From: Chloroflexota bacterium
GTDB lineage: Bacteria > Chloroflexota > Dehalococcoidia > GIF9 > UBA5629
Direction: 5' to 3'
NCBI GenBank assembly: GCA_020354105.1
Contig: CP070642.1
Location: forward strand, 1,670,691 to 1,711,074
Length of the DNA: 40,384 nucleotides
Shown here piece after piece: positions 33,440-40,384 of this stretch. Every line of letters begins with the position of its first letter. Within the stretch, counting starts at the first letter, position 1. A program made the position numbers and the translations under genes. The notes below the pieces were generated by a model. It saw nothing but the letters and a program-made list of their open reading frames with translations. It did no database searches and was not told where the DNA came from.

Positions 33440-34261
33440 GTGGCATTGAAAACCTATCGTCCAACATCACCGGGCAGGCGGGGCATGGTTAGCGCCTCTT
33501 TTGAGGAGATAACCAAGACGGTTCCCGAGAGGTCACTATTGTTGCCAATTAGGAAAAGGGCAGGGCGTAACAATAGGGGCGTAGTAACCGTGCGACATCG
33601 CGGTGGTGGTGCTAAACGCAGATTGCGAATAATTGATTTCAAGCGAGATAAGCAAGGTGTTCAGGGTAAGGTGGCGGCCATAGAGTATGACCCCAATCGC
33701 TCAGCTCGTATTGCTCTCATTCATTATGTGGATGGAGAGAAACGTTACATTCTAGCCCCTCTGGGACTCAAGGTGGGTGACGTTATAATGGCGGGGGAAG
33801 ATGCGGGTATAAAGCCGGGTAATGCCTTGCCGCTAGGTTCGATGCCAGATGGAACTTTGATTCATAATCTTGAATTTGAGCCTGGAAAAGGTGGTCAGAT
33901 AGTGCGTAGTGCCGGTACAGCGGCACAGCTTTTGGGCAAGGAGGGCAAATATTCGCTTGTTCGTTTGCCTTCTGGTGAGGTAAGGCGTTTTTTGAGTAAT
34001 TGTTTGGCTACTGTAGGGCAATTGGGCAATGTTGAGCATCAGGGCATAAGGTTGGGCAAGGCCGGACGTACAAGATTGCTAGGAAGACGTCCGCAGGTTC
34101 GTGGTTCAGCCATGACACCACGTGATCATCCCCATGGTGGAGGCGAAGGTAGAGCTCCTCGGGGAATGACACCTAGCACGCCGTGGGGTAAGCCGGCTTT
34201 AGGGCCGAAGACGCGTGTTAACAAAGCTTCAGATAGATTGATAGTCAAGCGTCGGAAATAG
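33440..34261 (+). CDS. rplB: 50S ribosomal protein uL2
   Basis: A 273-residue core 23S rRNA binder next to the peptidyl transferase centre. It has KTYRPTSPGRRGMV, NNRGVVTVRHRGGGAKRRLR, IEYDPNRSARIALIHY, and a C-terminal RGSAMTPRDHPHGGGEGRAP with the conserved histidine. It starts at GTG 33440, 19 bases after the bS22-like gene. Confidence 0.98.
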   Translation: MALKTYRPTSPGRRGMVSASFEEITKTVPERSLLLPIRKRAGRNNRGVVTVRHRGGGAKRRLRIIDFKRDKQGVQGKVAAIEYDPNRSARIALIHYVDGEKRYILAPLGLKVGDVIMAGEDAGIKPGNALPLGSMPDGTLIHNLEFEPGKGGQIVRSAGTAAQLLGKEGKYSLVRLPSGEVRRFLSNCLATVGQLGNVEHQGIRLGKAGRTRLLGRRPQVRGSAMTPRDHPHGGGEGRAPRGMTPSTPWGKPALGPKTRVNKASDRLIVKRRK

Positions 34262-34286
34262 AAAGGTATTTGAAAAGGCAGGAAAA

Positions 34287-34580
34287 ATGTCACGCTCATC
34301 TAAAAAAGGTCCTTACTGTGACGCTAAGTTACTTAAAAAAATAAAGGCGCTTAATAGCTCTGGGGAGAAGGTAGTTATAAAGACCTGGGCTCGTGCTTCT
34401 ACTGTTATGCCGGAGATGATAGGTCATACAATAGGGGTGCACGATGGTCGACGGCATGTACCCATCTTTATAACTGAGAATATGGTAGGGCACAAACTGG
34501 GAGAATTCGCTATGACCCGGACGTTTCGCGGTCATGTTAGTAAGGCGCAAATAGCTGTTCAGGCGAGAAAGCAGGCATAG
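34287..34580 (+). CDS. rpsS: 30S ribosomal protein uS19
   Basis: 97 residues: MSRSSKKGPYCDAKLLKKI, then TWARASTVMPEMIGHTIGVHDGRRHVPIFITENMVGHKLGEFA. It stands at the head of the 30S subunit and contacts S13. The spacing and SD (AGGAAA) are regular. Confidence 0.97.
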   Translation: MSRSSKKGPYCDAKLLKKIKALNSSGEKVVIKTWARASTVMPEMIGHTIGVHDGRRHVPIFITENMVGHKLGEFAMTRTFRGHVSKAQIAVQARKQA

Positions 34581-34588
34581 TTTAGAAG

Positions 34589-34939
34589 ATGAAAGTAGTA
34601 GCTATATCTAAAGATGTTCGTGTCTCGTCTCGTAAAGTTAAATTGGTTGTAGATACGGTACGGGGCAAAAAGGTAGATGAGGCGTTGACTATTCTTAAGT
34701 TCTTGCCGACGCCGGCAGCTCAGGCTGTAGCCAAGGCAGTTAAATCGGCGGCGGCAAATGCGGAGAACAATTTCCAAATGGAACCTACTGAACTTAAAAT
34801 AACCGATATTTTTGCTGATGAGGGACATACCTTCAAAAGATTCCGGCCACAAGCCAGAGGACGGGTTAATCCTATTTTGAAACGCTGCACTCATATCAGC
34901 GTTTTCGTCGCTGAGGAGGAAGAAAACAGTGGGACATAA
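34589..34939 (+). CDS. rplV: 50S ribosomal protein uL22
   Basis: 116 residues: VVAISKDVRVSSRKVKLVVDTVRGKKVDEAL and the tunnel-lining loop DEGHTFKRFRPQARGRVNPILKRCTHISVFV. Its 3' end overlaps the rpsC start by 11 bases. Confidence 0.97.
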   Translation: MKVVAISKDVRVSSRKVKLVVDTVRGKKVDEALTILKFLPTPAAQAVAKAVKSAAANAENNFQMEPTELKITDIFADEGHTFKRFRPQARGRVNPILKRCTHISVFVAEEEENSGT

Positions 34940-35600
34940 AGTTCACCCTTACGGTTTCCGAATTGGTGTAATTCGGGGTTGGTATGCTAAATGGTATGAT
35001 CAGAAACATTATACCGAGTTTCTGCATGAAGATTTAAAGATGCGTAAGGCTATTCAGGAGAGGTGCACTGATGGTGGCGTTGCCAAGGTTGAAATAGACC
35101 ACCAGGGCAATGAGATTCTAGTGACTTTGTATTCCTCGCGTCCTGGTATTGTTATTGGTAGGGGAGGACAGCGTGCTGAAGAGCTGAGGTCGCATTTAGA
35201 AAGTATATGTGGCAAGAGAGTGCGACTATCTATTAAAGAAGTAGAGCAACCCGAGCTTGATGCTCGTTTGGTGGCTAGGAATGTGGCTGACCAGCTTGAA
35301 CGCCGGATGGCTTTCAGGAGAGCGATGAAACAAACAGCTTTTCGGACGATGCAGGCTGGTGCTAAAGGAGTGAAGATAAGCTGTGCTGGAAGGTTAGGTG
35401 GTGTTGAGATTGCTCGTCGTGAAACCACCCTCCAGGGGCAGTTACCGTTACATACACTTTGTGCTGATATCGATTATGGTTTTGCTGAAGCCCGCACTAC
35501 GCTGGGCAATATTGGAGTTAAAGTCTGGGTTTACAAAGGTCATGTTTATCCTGAAGTAAGGAGAGAAAGTGTTACAGCCGAAACGGGTGAAGTATCGTAA
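34929..35600 (+). CDS. rpsC: 30S ribosomal protein uS3
   Basis: 223 residues: MGHKVHPYGFRIGVIRGWYAKWY, the KH domain with the loop IVIGRGGQRAEEL, and a C-terminal AGRLGGVEIARRE and IDYGFAEARTTLGNIGVKVWVYKG. It helps form the mRNA entry site. It starts at GTG 34929 and overlaps both neighbours. Confidence 0.97.
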   Translation: MGHKVHPYGFRIGVIRGWYAKWYDQKHYTEFLHEDLKMRKAIQERCTDGGVAKVEIDHQGNEILVTLYSSRPGIVIGRGGQRAEELRSHLESICGKRVRLSIKEVEQPELDARLVARNVADQLERRMAFRRAMKQTAFRTMQAGAKGVKISCAGRLGGVEIARRETTLQGQLPLHTLCADIDYGFAEARTTLGNIGVKVWVYKGHVYPEVRRESVTAETGEVS

Positions 35601-36000
35601 AACTCATCGAGGGCAGATGAAAGGTAAGGCGCATGCCGGAAGCGCTATTGTTTTCGGTGAGTTCGGACTGCAGGCTCAGGAAGCGGCGTGGATAACAGCC
35701 AGGCAGATTGAAGCTGCTCGCCGTGTAATCGTTCGTTATTTACGTCGGGGTGGTCAGATGTGGATCAGAATCTTTCCGGATAAGTCGGTGACCAAGAAGC
35801 CAGCAGAGACGAGAATGGGTAGCGGTAAGGGTGCTCCAGACCACTGGGTAGCTGTAGTCAGACCGGGGAGAATGCTATTCGAAATAGGTGGCATAAAAGA
35901 AAACATGGCTCGGGAAGCATTGCATCTAGCTTCTTATAAACTACCTATTGCGACCAGGTTTGTAGTAAAAGAGACAGTTAAAGAAGGAGCGAGAAGTTGA
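35569..36000 (+). CDS. rplP: 50S ribosomal protein uL16
   Basis: 143 residues: MLQPKRVKYRKTHRGQMKGKA, GEFGLQAQEAAWITARQIEAARRVI, VTKKPAETRMGSGKGAPDHWVAVV. It lies near the A-site tRNA elbow. It starts at GTG 35569, 32 bases inside rpsC. Confidence 0.97.
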   Translation: MLQPKRVKYRKTHRGQMKGKAHAGSAIVFGEFGLQAQEAAWITARQIEAARRVIVRYLRRGGQMWIRIFPDKSVTKKPAETRMGSGKGAPDHWVAVVRPGRMLFEIGGIKENMAREALHLASYKLPIATRFVVKETVKEGARS

Positions 36001-36194
36001 AAGTTGAAGAGATTCGTTCCTTCAGCGACGCGGAGCTAGTTAAGCGGTTAACAGAGGCTCGTCAGGAGCTTTTCAACTTACGACTTCGTATGGCTACTCG
36101 GCAGTTGGCTAATCACCGTGAGTTGCCCAGAGTCAAGAAGAGAATCGCCCGAATAGAGACCATAATGAGAGAGAGGGAGTTTGGCATAAGATAG
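35997..36194 (+). CDS. rpmC: 50S ribosomal protein uL29
   Basis: 65 residues, a helical hairpin: VEEIRSFSDAELVKRLTEARQELFNLRLRMATRQLANHRELPRVKKRIARIETIMRERE spans almost the whole protein. It starts at TTG 35997, overlapping the rplP stop. Confidence 0.95.
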   Translation: MKVEEIRSFSDAELVKRLTEARQELFNLRLRMATRQLANHRELPRVKKRIARIETIMREREFGIR

Positions 36195-36197
36195 CTT

Positions 36198-36479
36198 ATG
36201 AAAGAGAAACGGAAAACCAGAACCGGAAGGGTAATAAGCGATAAGATGGATAAAACGGTGGTGGTATTGGTTGAAAGCCTAAGGCGTCATCCTCTTTACA
36301 AAAAGGTAGTCAGGCATACCTCTAAATTCAAAGTCCATGATGAGACTAATGCCTGCAAGATTGGTGATGTAGTGAAGATTATTGAGACTCGCCCTTTGTC
36401 TAAGGATAAACGCTGGCGAGTGGTAAATATAATAAGCAGGAAGGAAGTGGTTGAGGTCGAGTCTGCTGAGATAATATAA
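36198..36479 (+). CDS. rpsQ: 30S ribosomal protein uS17
   Basis: 93 residues: KRKTRTGRVISDKMDKTVVVLVE, RHPLYKKVVRHTSKFKVHDE, and GDVVKIIETRPLSKDKRWRVV, an OB-fold binder of 16S rRNA. It starts three bases after rpmC. Confidence 0.97.
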   Translation: MKEKRKTRTGRVISDKMDKTVVVLVESLRRHPLYKKVVRHTSKFKVHDETNACKIGDVVKIIETRPLSKDKRWRVVNIISRKEVVEVESAEII

Positions 36480-36493
36480 AGAGATAAGGGATA

Positions 36494-36862
36494 ATGATTC
36501 AGCCTTACACTAGACTTAAAGTGGCAGATAATACTGGAGCCAGACAGGTTATGTGCATAAACGTGCCTGGTGGCACGCGGAGAAGATATGCTACTGTTGG
36601 CGATATTTTTGTGGGTACAGTGAAGCGGGCCATACCTGGTGGTGTGGTGAAAAAGGGCGATGTTGTGAAGGCAGTGGTTGTGCGCATAGCTAAACAACAT
36701 CATCGACCAGATGGGTCTTATATTAGATTTGATGATAATGCTGCGGTTATCTTGGATGATAAAAATAATCCTAAAGGCACCCGCATTTTTGGTCCGGTGG
36801 CTAGAGAGCTTCGAGATAGGAATTTCATGAAGATAATATCGTTGGCTCCTGAGGTTCTGTGA
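36494..36862 (+). CDS. rplN: 50S ribosomal protein uL14
   Basis: 122 residues: MIQPYTRLKVADNTGARQVMCI, GDIFVGTVKRAIPGGVVKKGDVVKAVVVR, and a C-terminal GTRIFGPVARELRDRNFMKIISLAPEVL, which is complete and typical in length. Confidence 0.98.
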   Translation: MIQPYTRLKVADNTGARQVMCINVPGGTRRRYATVGDIFVGTVKRAIPGGVVKKGDVVKAVVVRIAKQHHRPDGSYIRFDDNAAVILDDKNNPKGTRIFGPVARELRDRNFMKIISLAPEVL

Positions 36863-36863
36863 G

Positions 36864-37175
36864 ATGAATATTAGAAAGAATGACACGGTTCTTGTTATTG
36901 CTGGCAAAGACAGAGGGAAGAAGGGTAAGGTACGAAAGGCTTTACCTAAAAAAGATAAGGTAATAGTTGAAGGCGTTAATATGATTAAGCGCCATTCTCG
37001 AGCTCGTCGTGAAGCTAGGCAGGCTGGCATAATTGAGCTAGAAGCACCACTGGATATTTCAAATGTGATGTTAATTTGTAACAAATGTAACAAACCGGCT
37101 CGGGTTGGTTTCCGTTTCCTTGCTGATGGTAGAAAGGCGCGATTTTGCCGCTCCTGCCATGAAGTTATTGATTAG
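36864..37175 (+). CDS. rplX: 50S ribosomal protein uL24, zinc-ribbon form
   Basis: 103 residues. The KOW segment NDTVLVIAGKDRGKKGKVRKALPKKDKVIVEGVN is followed by SNVMLICNKCNKPARVGF and ARFCRSCHEV. C72/C75 and C95/C98 could hold a zinc ion, a feature kept only in some bacteria. It starts one base after rplN. Confidence 0.96.
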   Translation: MNIRKNDTVLVIAGKDRGKKGKVRKALPKKDKVIVEGVNMIKRHSRARREARQAGIIELEAPLDISNVMLICNKCNKPARVGFRFLADGRKARFCRSCHEVID

Positions 37176-37192
37176 TGGAAAGGCGTATTTTG

Positions 37193-37738
37193 ATGATGTC
37201 CCGGTTGAAGGAAAGATATGAAAAAGAAGTAGTGCCCGAGCTAATGCGTAAGTTTGGGTATAAGAATGTAATGCAGGTGCCACGGCTTAATAAAATCGTG
37301 TTGAATATCGGCTTAGGCGAAGCGATACAAAATCCTAAGGCCTTAGAAGGGGCTGAGAAGGATTTTGTGGCTATTGCGGGACAGCATCCAGTAATAACGC
37401 GAGCCAAGAAGTCTATTGCTGCCTTTAAACTCAGAGCGGGCATGCCTATAGGCATGATGGTGACATTGCGAGGCAGGCGAATGTATGACTTCTTTGATAA
37501 ACTGGTCAGCGTTGTTTTGGCGCGAATCAGGGATTTTCAGGGAATACCCCGCGATTCGTTTGATGGTGAGGGCAACTATACCTTGGGAATTAAAGAGCAG
37601 GTGGTTTTCCCTGAGATTGACTATGACAAAGTAGATAAGTTACGGGGGTTTGAAATTATTATCGTTACCACTGCAGCTAGCAATGAAGAAGGCAGGAGCT
37701 TACTTGAGTCTATGGGCATGCCTTTTAGAAGGAGTTAA
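37193..37738 (+). CDS. rplE: 50S ribosomal protein uL5
   Basis: 181 residues from ATG 37193 (a second ATG follows at 37196). It has SRLKERYEKEVVPELMRKFGYKNVMQVPRLNKIVLNIGLGEA, VITRAKKSIAAFKLRAGMPIG, and a C-terminal FPEIDYDKVDKLRGFEIIIVTTA. The earlier GTG at 37175 would overlap rplX and add six atypical residues. It binds 5S rRNA. Confidence 0.96.
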   Translation: MMSRLKERYEKEVVPELMRKFGYKNVMQVPRLNKIVLNIGLGEAIQNPKALEGAEKDFVAIAGQHPVITRAKKSIAAFKLRAGMPIGMMVTLRGRRMYDFFDKLVSVVLARIRDFQGIPRDSFDGEGNYTLGIKEQVVFPEIDYDKVDKLRGFEIIIVTTAASNEEGRSLLESMGMPFRRS

Positions 37739-37750
37739 TTTCTCGGTAAA

Positions 37751-37936
37751 ATGGCAAAGCTATCTAAAGTTTTAAAATCTCAACGCCCTCCGAAGTACAG
37801 GGTGCAGCAGAGAAACAGATGCAAATTGTGTGGCAGGCCGCGTGCCTATATACGTAAATTCGGTTTGTGCCGTATTTGCTTTAGACAGCTGGCCCTAAGA
37901 GGTGAAATTCCTGGGGTTAGAAAATCAAGCTGGTGA
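37751..37936 (+). CDS. rpsN: 30S ribosomal protein uS14, zinc-binding type (type Z)
   Basis: 61 residues with C24-xx-C27 and C40-xx-C43 around RPRAYIRKFGL, the zinc form found in Gram-positive and many anaerobic lineages. The C-terminal FRQLALRGEIPGVRKSSW is fully conserved. Confidence 0.97.
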   Translation: MAKLSKVLKSQRPPKYRVQQRNRCKLCGRPRAYIRKFGLCRICFRQLALRGEIPGVRKSSW

Positions 37937-37961
37937 TTGAAAGTGCTGGAGGCATAAGTTA

Positions 37962-38354
37962 ATGGTTACTGACCCAATTGCTGATATGTTAACTCGAATT
38001 CGCAACGCAATCATGGCGCATCATGACAGCGTGCTTGTGCCGGCATCTAGGATTAAGCTTTCTATGGCTAAAATACTCAAAGATGAGGGGTTTATAACTG
38101 ATTACACTGTTCTTAGAGGTAAGCCGCAGCGGGTGATTAAAATATCATTAAAGTATATAAATGGACGCCCTGCTCTTGCAGGCTTAGAGAGGGTCAGCAA
38201 GCCAGGTCTTAGACTATATGTTGGCCGCAAGGAGATTCCCCGCGTCTATGGCGGGCTTGGCGTTGCTATTTTGTCTACATCCAAAGGTGTTATGACCGGC
38301 CAGGATGCATGGCGTAGAAATCTCGGTGGTGAATTATTATGTTATGTTTGGTAA
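37962..38354 (+). CDS. rpsH: 30S ribosomal protein uS8
   Basis: 130 residues: VTDPIADMLTRIRNAIMAHHDSVLVPASRIK, LKDEGFITDY, and a C-terminal RVYGGLGVAILSTSKGVMTGQDAWRRNLGGELLCYVW. Length is standard. In E. coli S8 regulates the spc operon at the L5 gene. Confidence 0.97.
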   Translation: MVTDPIADMLTRIRNAIMAHHDSVLVPASRIKLSMAKILKDEGFITDYTVLRGKPQRVIKISLKYINGRPALAGLERVSKPGLRLYVGRKEIPRVYGGLGVAILSTSKGVMTGQDAWRRNLGGELLCYVW

Positions 38355-38376
38355 ATAGATTTTTGGAGGCGATTTT

Positions 38377-38928
38377 GTGTCCCGAATAGGATTGATGCCT
38401 GTACCTGTGCCACAAGGTGTCAAGGTTGATGTTAAGGGCAATGAAGTGACTGTGGAGGGGAGTAAAGGTAAGCTGATGCGCTCATTTCACCCCGATATGT
38501 CTGTTAAGTTTGAGGATGGTAACCTGATAGTGGCGCGGCCTACAGATAATAGAAATCATCGTGCTTTACATGGTTTGACTAGGAGCCTTTTGGCTAACAT
38601 GGTTGAGGGCGTTACTAAGGGTTTTGAAAAGGTTCTAGAATTGAGCGGTGTGGGCTACCGAGCACAGAAAGCCGGCGATAAACTATCGTTGCAGATTGGG
38701 TTCAGTCACCCGGTGGATTTTTCACCACCGGCTGGCATAGAAATTATTGTGGAGGGTACTAACCGGGTTCGGATCGTTGGTATCGATAAGGAGGTTGTGG
38801 GTGAGACAGCGGCTCAAATTAGAGCTATACGGCCTGCGGACTCTTACAAAGGTAAGGGTGTCAGGTATGCCGGAGAGAGGGTTCGTCTCAAACCTGGCAA
38901 AGCGGGCAAGGCGGCAGTGAAAGGATAA
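38377..38928 (+). CDS. rplF: 50S ribosomal protein uL6
   Basis: 183 residues: MSRIGLMPVPVPQGVKVDVKGNEVTVEGSKG, GVGYRAQKAGDKLSLQIGFSHPV, and a C-terminal GETAAQIRAIRPADSYKGKGVRYAGE. It starts at GTG 38377 with a TGGAGG SD. Confidence 0.97.
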   Translation: MSRIGLMPVPVPQGVKVDVKGNEVTVEGSKGKLMRSFHPDMSVKFEDGNLIVARPTDNRNHRALHGLTRSLLANMVEGVTKGFEKVLELSGVGYRAQKAGDKLSLQIGFSHPVDFSPPAGIEIIVEGTNRVRIVGIDKEVVGETAAQIRAIRPADSYKGKGVRYAGERVRLKPGKAGKAAVKG

Positions 38929-38934
38929 AAGACG

Positions 38935-39303
38935 TTGGCAGTTAAAACAGATACAAGGTTGGCACGAAAGCGACGTCATATTCGGGTTAGGGCAAAGTTA
39001 AGCGGTACGGCGACGAGGCCAAGGCTTTGCATTTTTCGCAGCCTGAACCATATTTATGCTCAGGTTGTAGACGATTCTGTGGGATATACCCTGGTCTCGG
39101 CGAGCAGTCTGGACGCAGAGATAAGGGACAAAATAGCAGGAAAGAGAAAAACGGAAAGCGCTGAAATGGTCGGCTCTCTTGTGGCTCAGCGCGCCTTGAA
39201 TAAAGGGATTAAGCAGATAGCTTTTGACAGGGGTGGCTATCAGTATCATGGACGAGTTAAAGCTTTGGCGGAAGCTGCTAGAAAAGCTGGCCTAGACTTT
39301 TGA
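38935..39303 (+). CDS. rplR: 50S ribosomal protein uL18
   Basis: 122 residues: a basic N-terminus ARKRRHIRVRAKLSGTATRPRLCIFRSLNHIYAQVVDD, AQRALNKGIKQIAFDRGGYQYHGRVKALAEAARKAGLDF. It binds 5S rRNA. It starts at TTG 38935, six bases after rplF. Confidence 0.97.
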   Translation: MAVKTDTRLARKRRHIRVRAKLSGTATRPRLCIFRSLNHIYAQVVDDSVGYTLVSASSLDAEIRDKIAGKRKTESAEMVGSLVAQRALNKGIKQIAFDRGGYQYHGRVKALAEAARKAGLDF

Positions 39304-39312
39304 GGTTTATAG

Positions 39313-39885
39313 ATGAAAGCAATTAAGAAGCTAATTGAAGAGAGAACCCGAGTTGATGCTAGCGAACTTGACATTAGTGAGAAGCTAGTATCACTAAACC
39401 GGACAACTAAGGTTGTCAAAGGTGGTAAGCGGCTTCATTTTAGGGCACTGGTGGTTGTTGGGGATGGGAATGGGCATGTGGGTGCTGGTTTGGGTAAAGC
39501 TAAGGAGGTACCGGAGGCAATTCGTAAGGCCGGTGTTGTAGCACGGAAAGATCTTTACAAGATAACTATGTCGGGGACTACTATACCGCATGAAATTCTG
39601 GCTAAGTCAGGGGCAGCGAAAGTATTACTTAAACCGGCTGCGCCTGGAACCGGAGTCATTGCTGGTAGTAGAGTTCGCGCAGTGCTTGAAGCTGCAGGCG
39701 TAAAGGATGTTCTAAGCAAATCTCTGGGTAGCCCTAATCCTGTAAATGTGGTTAGAGCGACTGTATTGGCTCTGGCTAGCCTTAAAAATCCTGAAGACGC
39801 CGTAGCAAGGCGCAAAGCCGAGCTTGAGATTAAAGAGGCGGATACGGACACGGATACGGAGACGGAGACCGAGCCAAGTGAATAA
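39313..39885 (+). CDS. rpsE: 30S ribosomal protein uS5 with acidic repeat tail
   Basis: 190 residues: KLVSLNRTTKVVKGGKRLHFRALVVVGDGNGHVGAGLGKAKEVPEAIRKA (dsRNA-binding-like domain), KVLLKPAAPGTGVIAGSRVRAVLEAAGV, SKSLGSPNPVNVVRATVLAL. The last 17 residues are a Asp/Thr/Glu repeat (DTDTDTETETE) absent from most S5 proteins and coded by GAYACG-type hexamers. Its stop lies inside the rpmD start. Confidence 0.97.
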   Translation: MKAIKKLIEERTRVDASELDISEKLVSLNRTTKVVKGGKRLHFRALVVVGDGNGHVGAGLGKAKEVPEAIRKAGVVARKDLYKITMSGTTIPHEILAKSGAAKVLLKPAAPGTGVIAGSRVRAVLEAAGVKDVLSKSLGSPNPVNVVRATVLALASLKNPEDAVARRKAELEIKEADTDTDTETETEPSE

Positions 39886-40072
39886 ACTACGCATTAAGTG
39901 GATAAAGAGTGATATTGGATATGCCAGGGGGCAAAGGCGAACCTTGAAGGCCCTGGGCTTTCATCGCCTTAACGAAACGGTGGAACATGAAGACTCCCCT
40001 ACCATTAGAGGAATGATAGCTAAAATCAAGCATTTAGTTAAAGTGGAAGTGGTCACTGATGCAGCAGCATAA
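39878..40072 (+). CDS. rpmD: 50S ribosomal protein uL30
   Basis: 64 residues from GTG 39878, overlapping rpsE by eight bases: NKLRIKWIKSDIGYARGQRRTLKALGFHRLNETVEHEDSPTIRGMIAKIKHLV covers the family. A longer upstream extension in the same frame would be encoded in the rpsE tail repeat and is not credible. Confidence 0.95.
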   Translation: MNKLRIKWIKSDIGYARGQRRTLKALGFHRLNETVEHEDSPTIRGMIAKIKHLVKVEVVTDAAA

Positions 40073-40384
40073 CTTAAAGCCTCCAGCAGGTGCCAAACGC
40101 AACCGAAAACGTGTGGGGCGTGGTGATGGCAGCGGGCATGGCAGTTATTCAGGGCGTGGCTGTAAAGGGCAGAAGTCGCGTTCTGGAGGCGGCGTTCGCC
40201 TTGGTTTTGAGGGAGGCCAGCTCCCTCTAATTAAGCGTTTACCTAGGAAACGCGGCTTCGTTAATATTTTCAGAACTGAATATAGCATAGTTAATGTGGG
40301 CGAGCTAACAAAATTTTCGCCTAATACTGAGGTTACTACAAAAGAGTTATTTGAGGCTGCACTAATTAAGTCTTTTAATCATCC
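40059..40384 (+). CDS. rplO: 50S ribosomal protein uL15, 5' part only
   Basis: 108 residues are visible: MQQHNLKPPAGAKRNRKRVG, then GRGDGSGHGSYSGRGCKGQK, GGQLPLIKRLPRKRGF. The gene continues past the right edge. It starts at ATG 40059, 14 bases inside rpmD, with GGAAG upstream. It is the last visible gene of the operon, and secY would be expected next. Confidence 0.93.
   Translation, partial: MQQHNLKPPAGAKRNRKRVGRGDGSGHGSYSGRGCKGQKSRSGGGVRLGFEGGQLPLIKRLPRKRGFVNIFRTEYSIVNVGELTKFSPNTEVTTKELFEAALIKSFNH

Noticed and set aside
36296..37093. A 265-codon minus-strand ORF opposite rpsQ, rplN and rplX
   Set aside because: It covers three conserved ribosomal genes and its residues show no recognisable domain.
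39824..39877. Longer rpmD starting at 39824
   Set aside because: The added residues are a basic frame-shifted reading of the rpsE repeat tail. L30 begins at GTG 39878.

Overview
The window looks like a chromosomal segment of an anaerobic bacterium, most probably a member of the Chloroflexota close to the Dehalococcoidia. This is inference, not proof. The pointers are an archaeal-type CO dehydrogenase (cdhA, cdhB) beside bacterial acsE and cdhD, a Gram-positive-type S12 with the internal insertion, a zinc-type S14, no tuf between fusA and rpsJ, and many oxygen-sensitive Fe-S proteins. I saw no phage, IS element or CRISPR array. Nearly all of the DNA is core genome.

Layout. Bases 1-4595 hold the start of a Wood-Ljungdahl operon on the minus strand (acsE, cdhD, cdhA, cdhB running off the left edge) behind a near-consensus promoter. 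Bases 4697-9335 (plus) hold a TIGR03960-type radical SAM protein, AMP-forming acetyl-CoA synthetase and ribosomal protein L25/Ctc. Bases 9350-14656 (minus) hold a TPR protein, gyrA, marC, a YfcE-like phosphodiesterase and an alpha/beta hydrolase. Then come nfu (plus), a phosphoglycerate-mutase-like gene with aspartokinase (minus), tRNA-Pro(CGG) (plus), and mazG, a YugP-type protease and fmt (minus). Next come dnaA, a putative oriC at about 21,976-22,186, and obg-nadD (plus), followed by gyrB (minus). A four-gene Fe-S operon of unknown function (26,007-27,991, minus) is divergent from the str-S10-spc ribosomal operon, which fills 28,116 to the right edge from rpsL into rplO.

How it fits together. 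acsE, cdhD, cdhA and cdhB move a methyl group from methyl-tetrahydrofolate onto the corrinoid protein and make or cleave acetyl-CoA. The nearby acetyl-CoA synthetase could connect that pathway to acetate. The middle of the window is replication and information processing: dnaA, oriC, both gyrase subunits, fmt, obg and tRNA-Pro. The intergenic stretch after dnaA has three DnaA-box-like sites in one orientation at exact 21-bp intervals, then an AT-rich tract. The plus strand tends to be C-rich to its left and G-rich to its right, which supports an origin there.

The most notable observations are: (1) an in-frame TAG at codon 39 of gyrA, at a Leu that is nearly invariant in GyrA; (2) a 31-residue bS22/AURKAIP1-like gene between rplW and rplB; (3) the oriC array; (4) back-to-back promoters whose -35 boxes form a perfect palindrome between the ribosomal operon and the unknown Fe-S operon; (5) acidic tails encoded by simple repeats on S12, S5 and L25; and (6) the unknown Fe-S operon itself.
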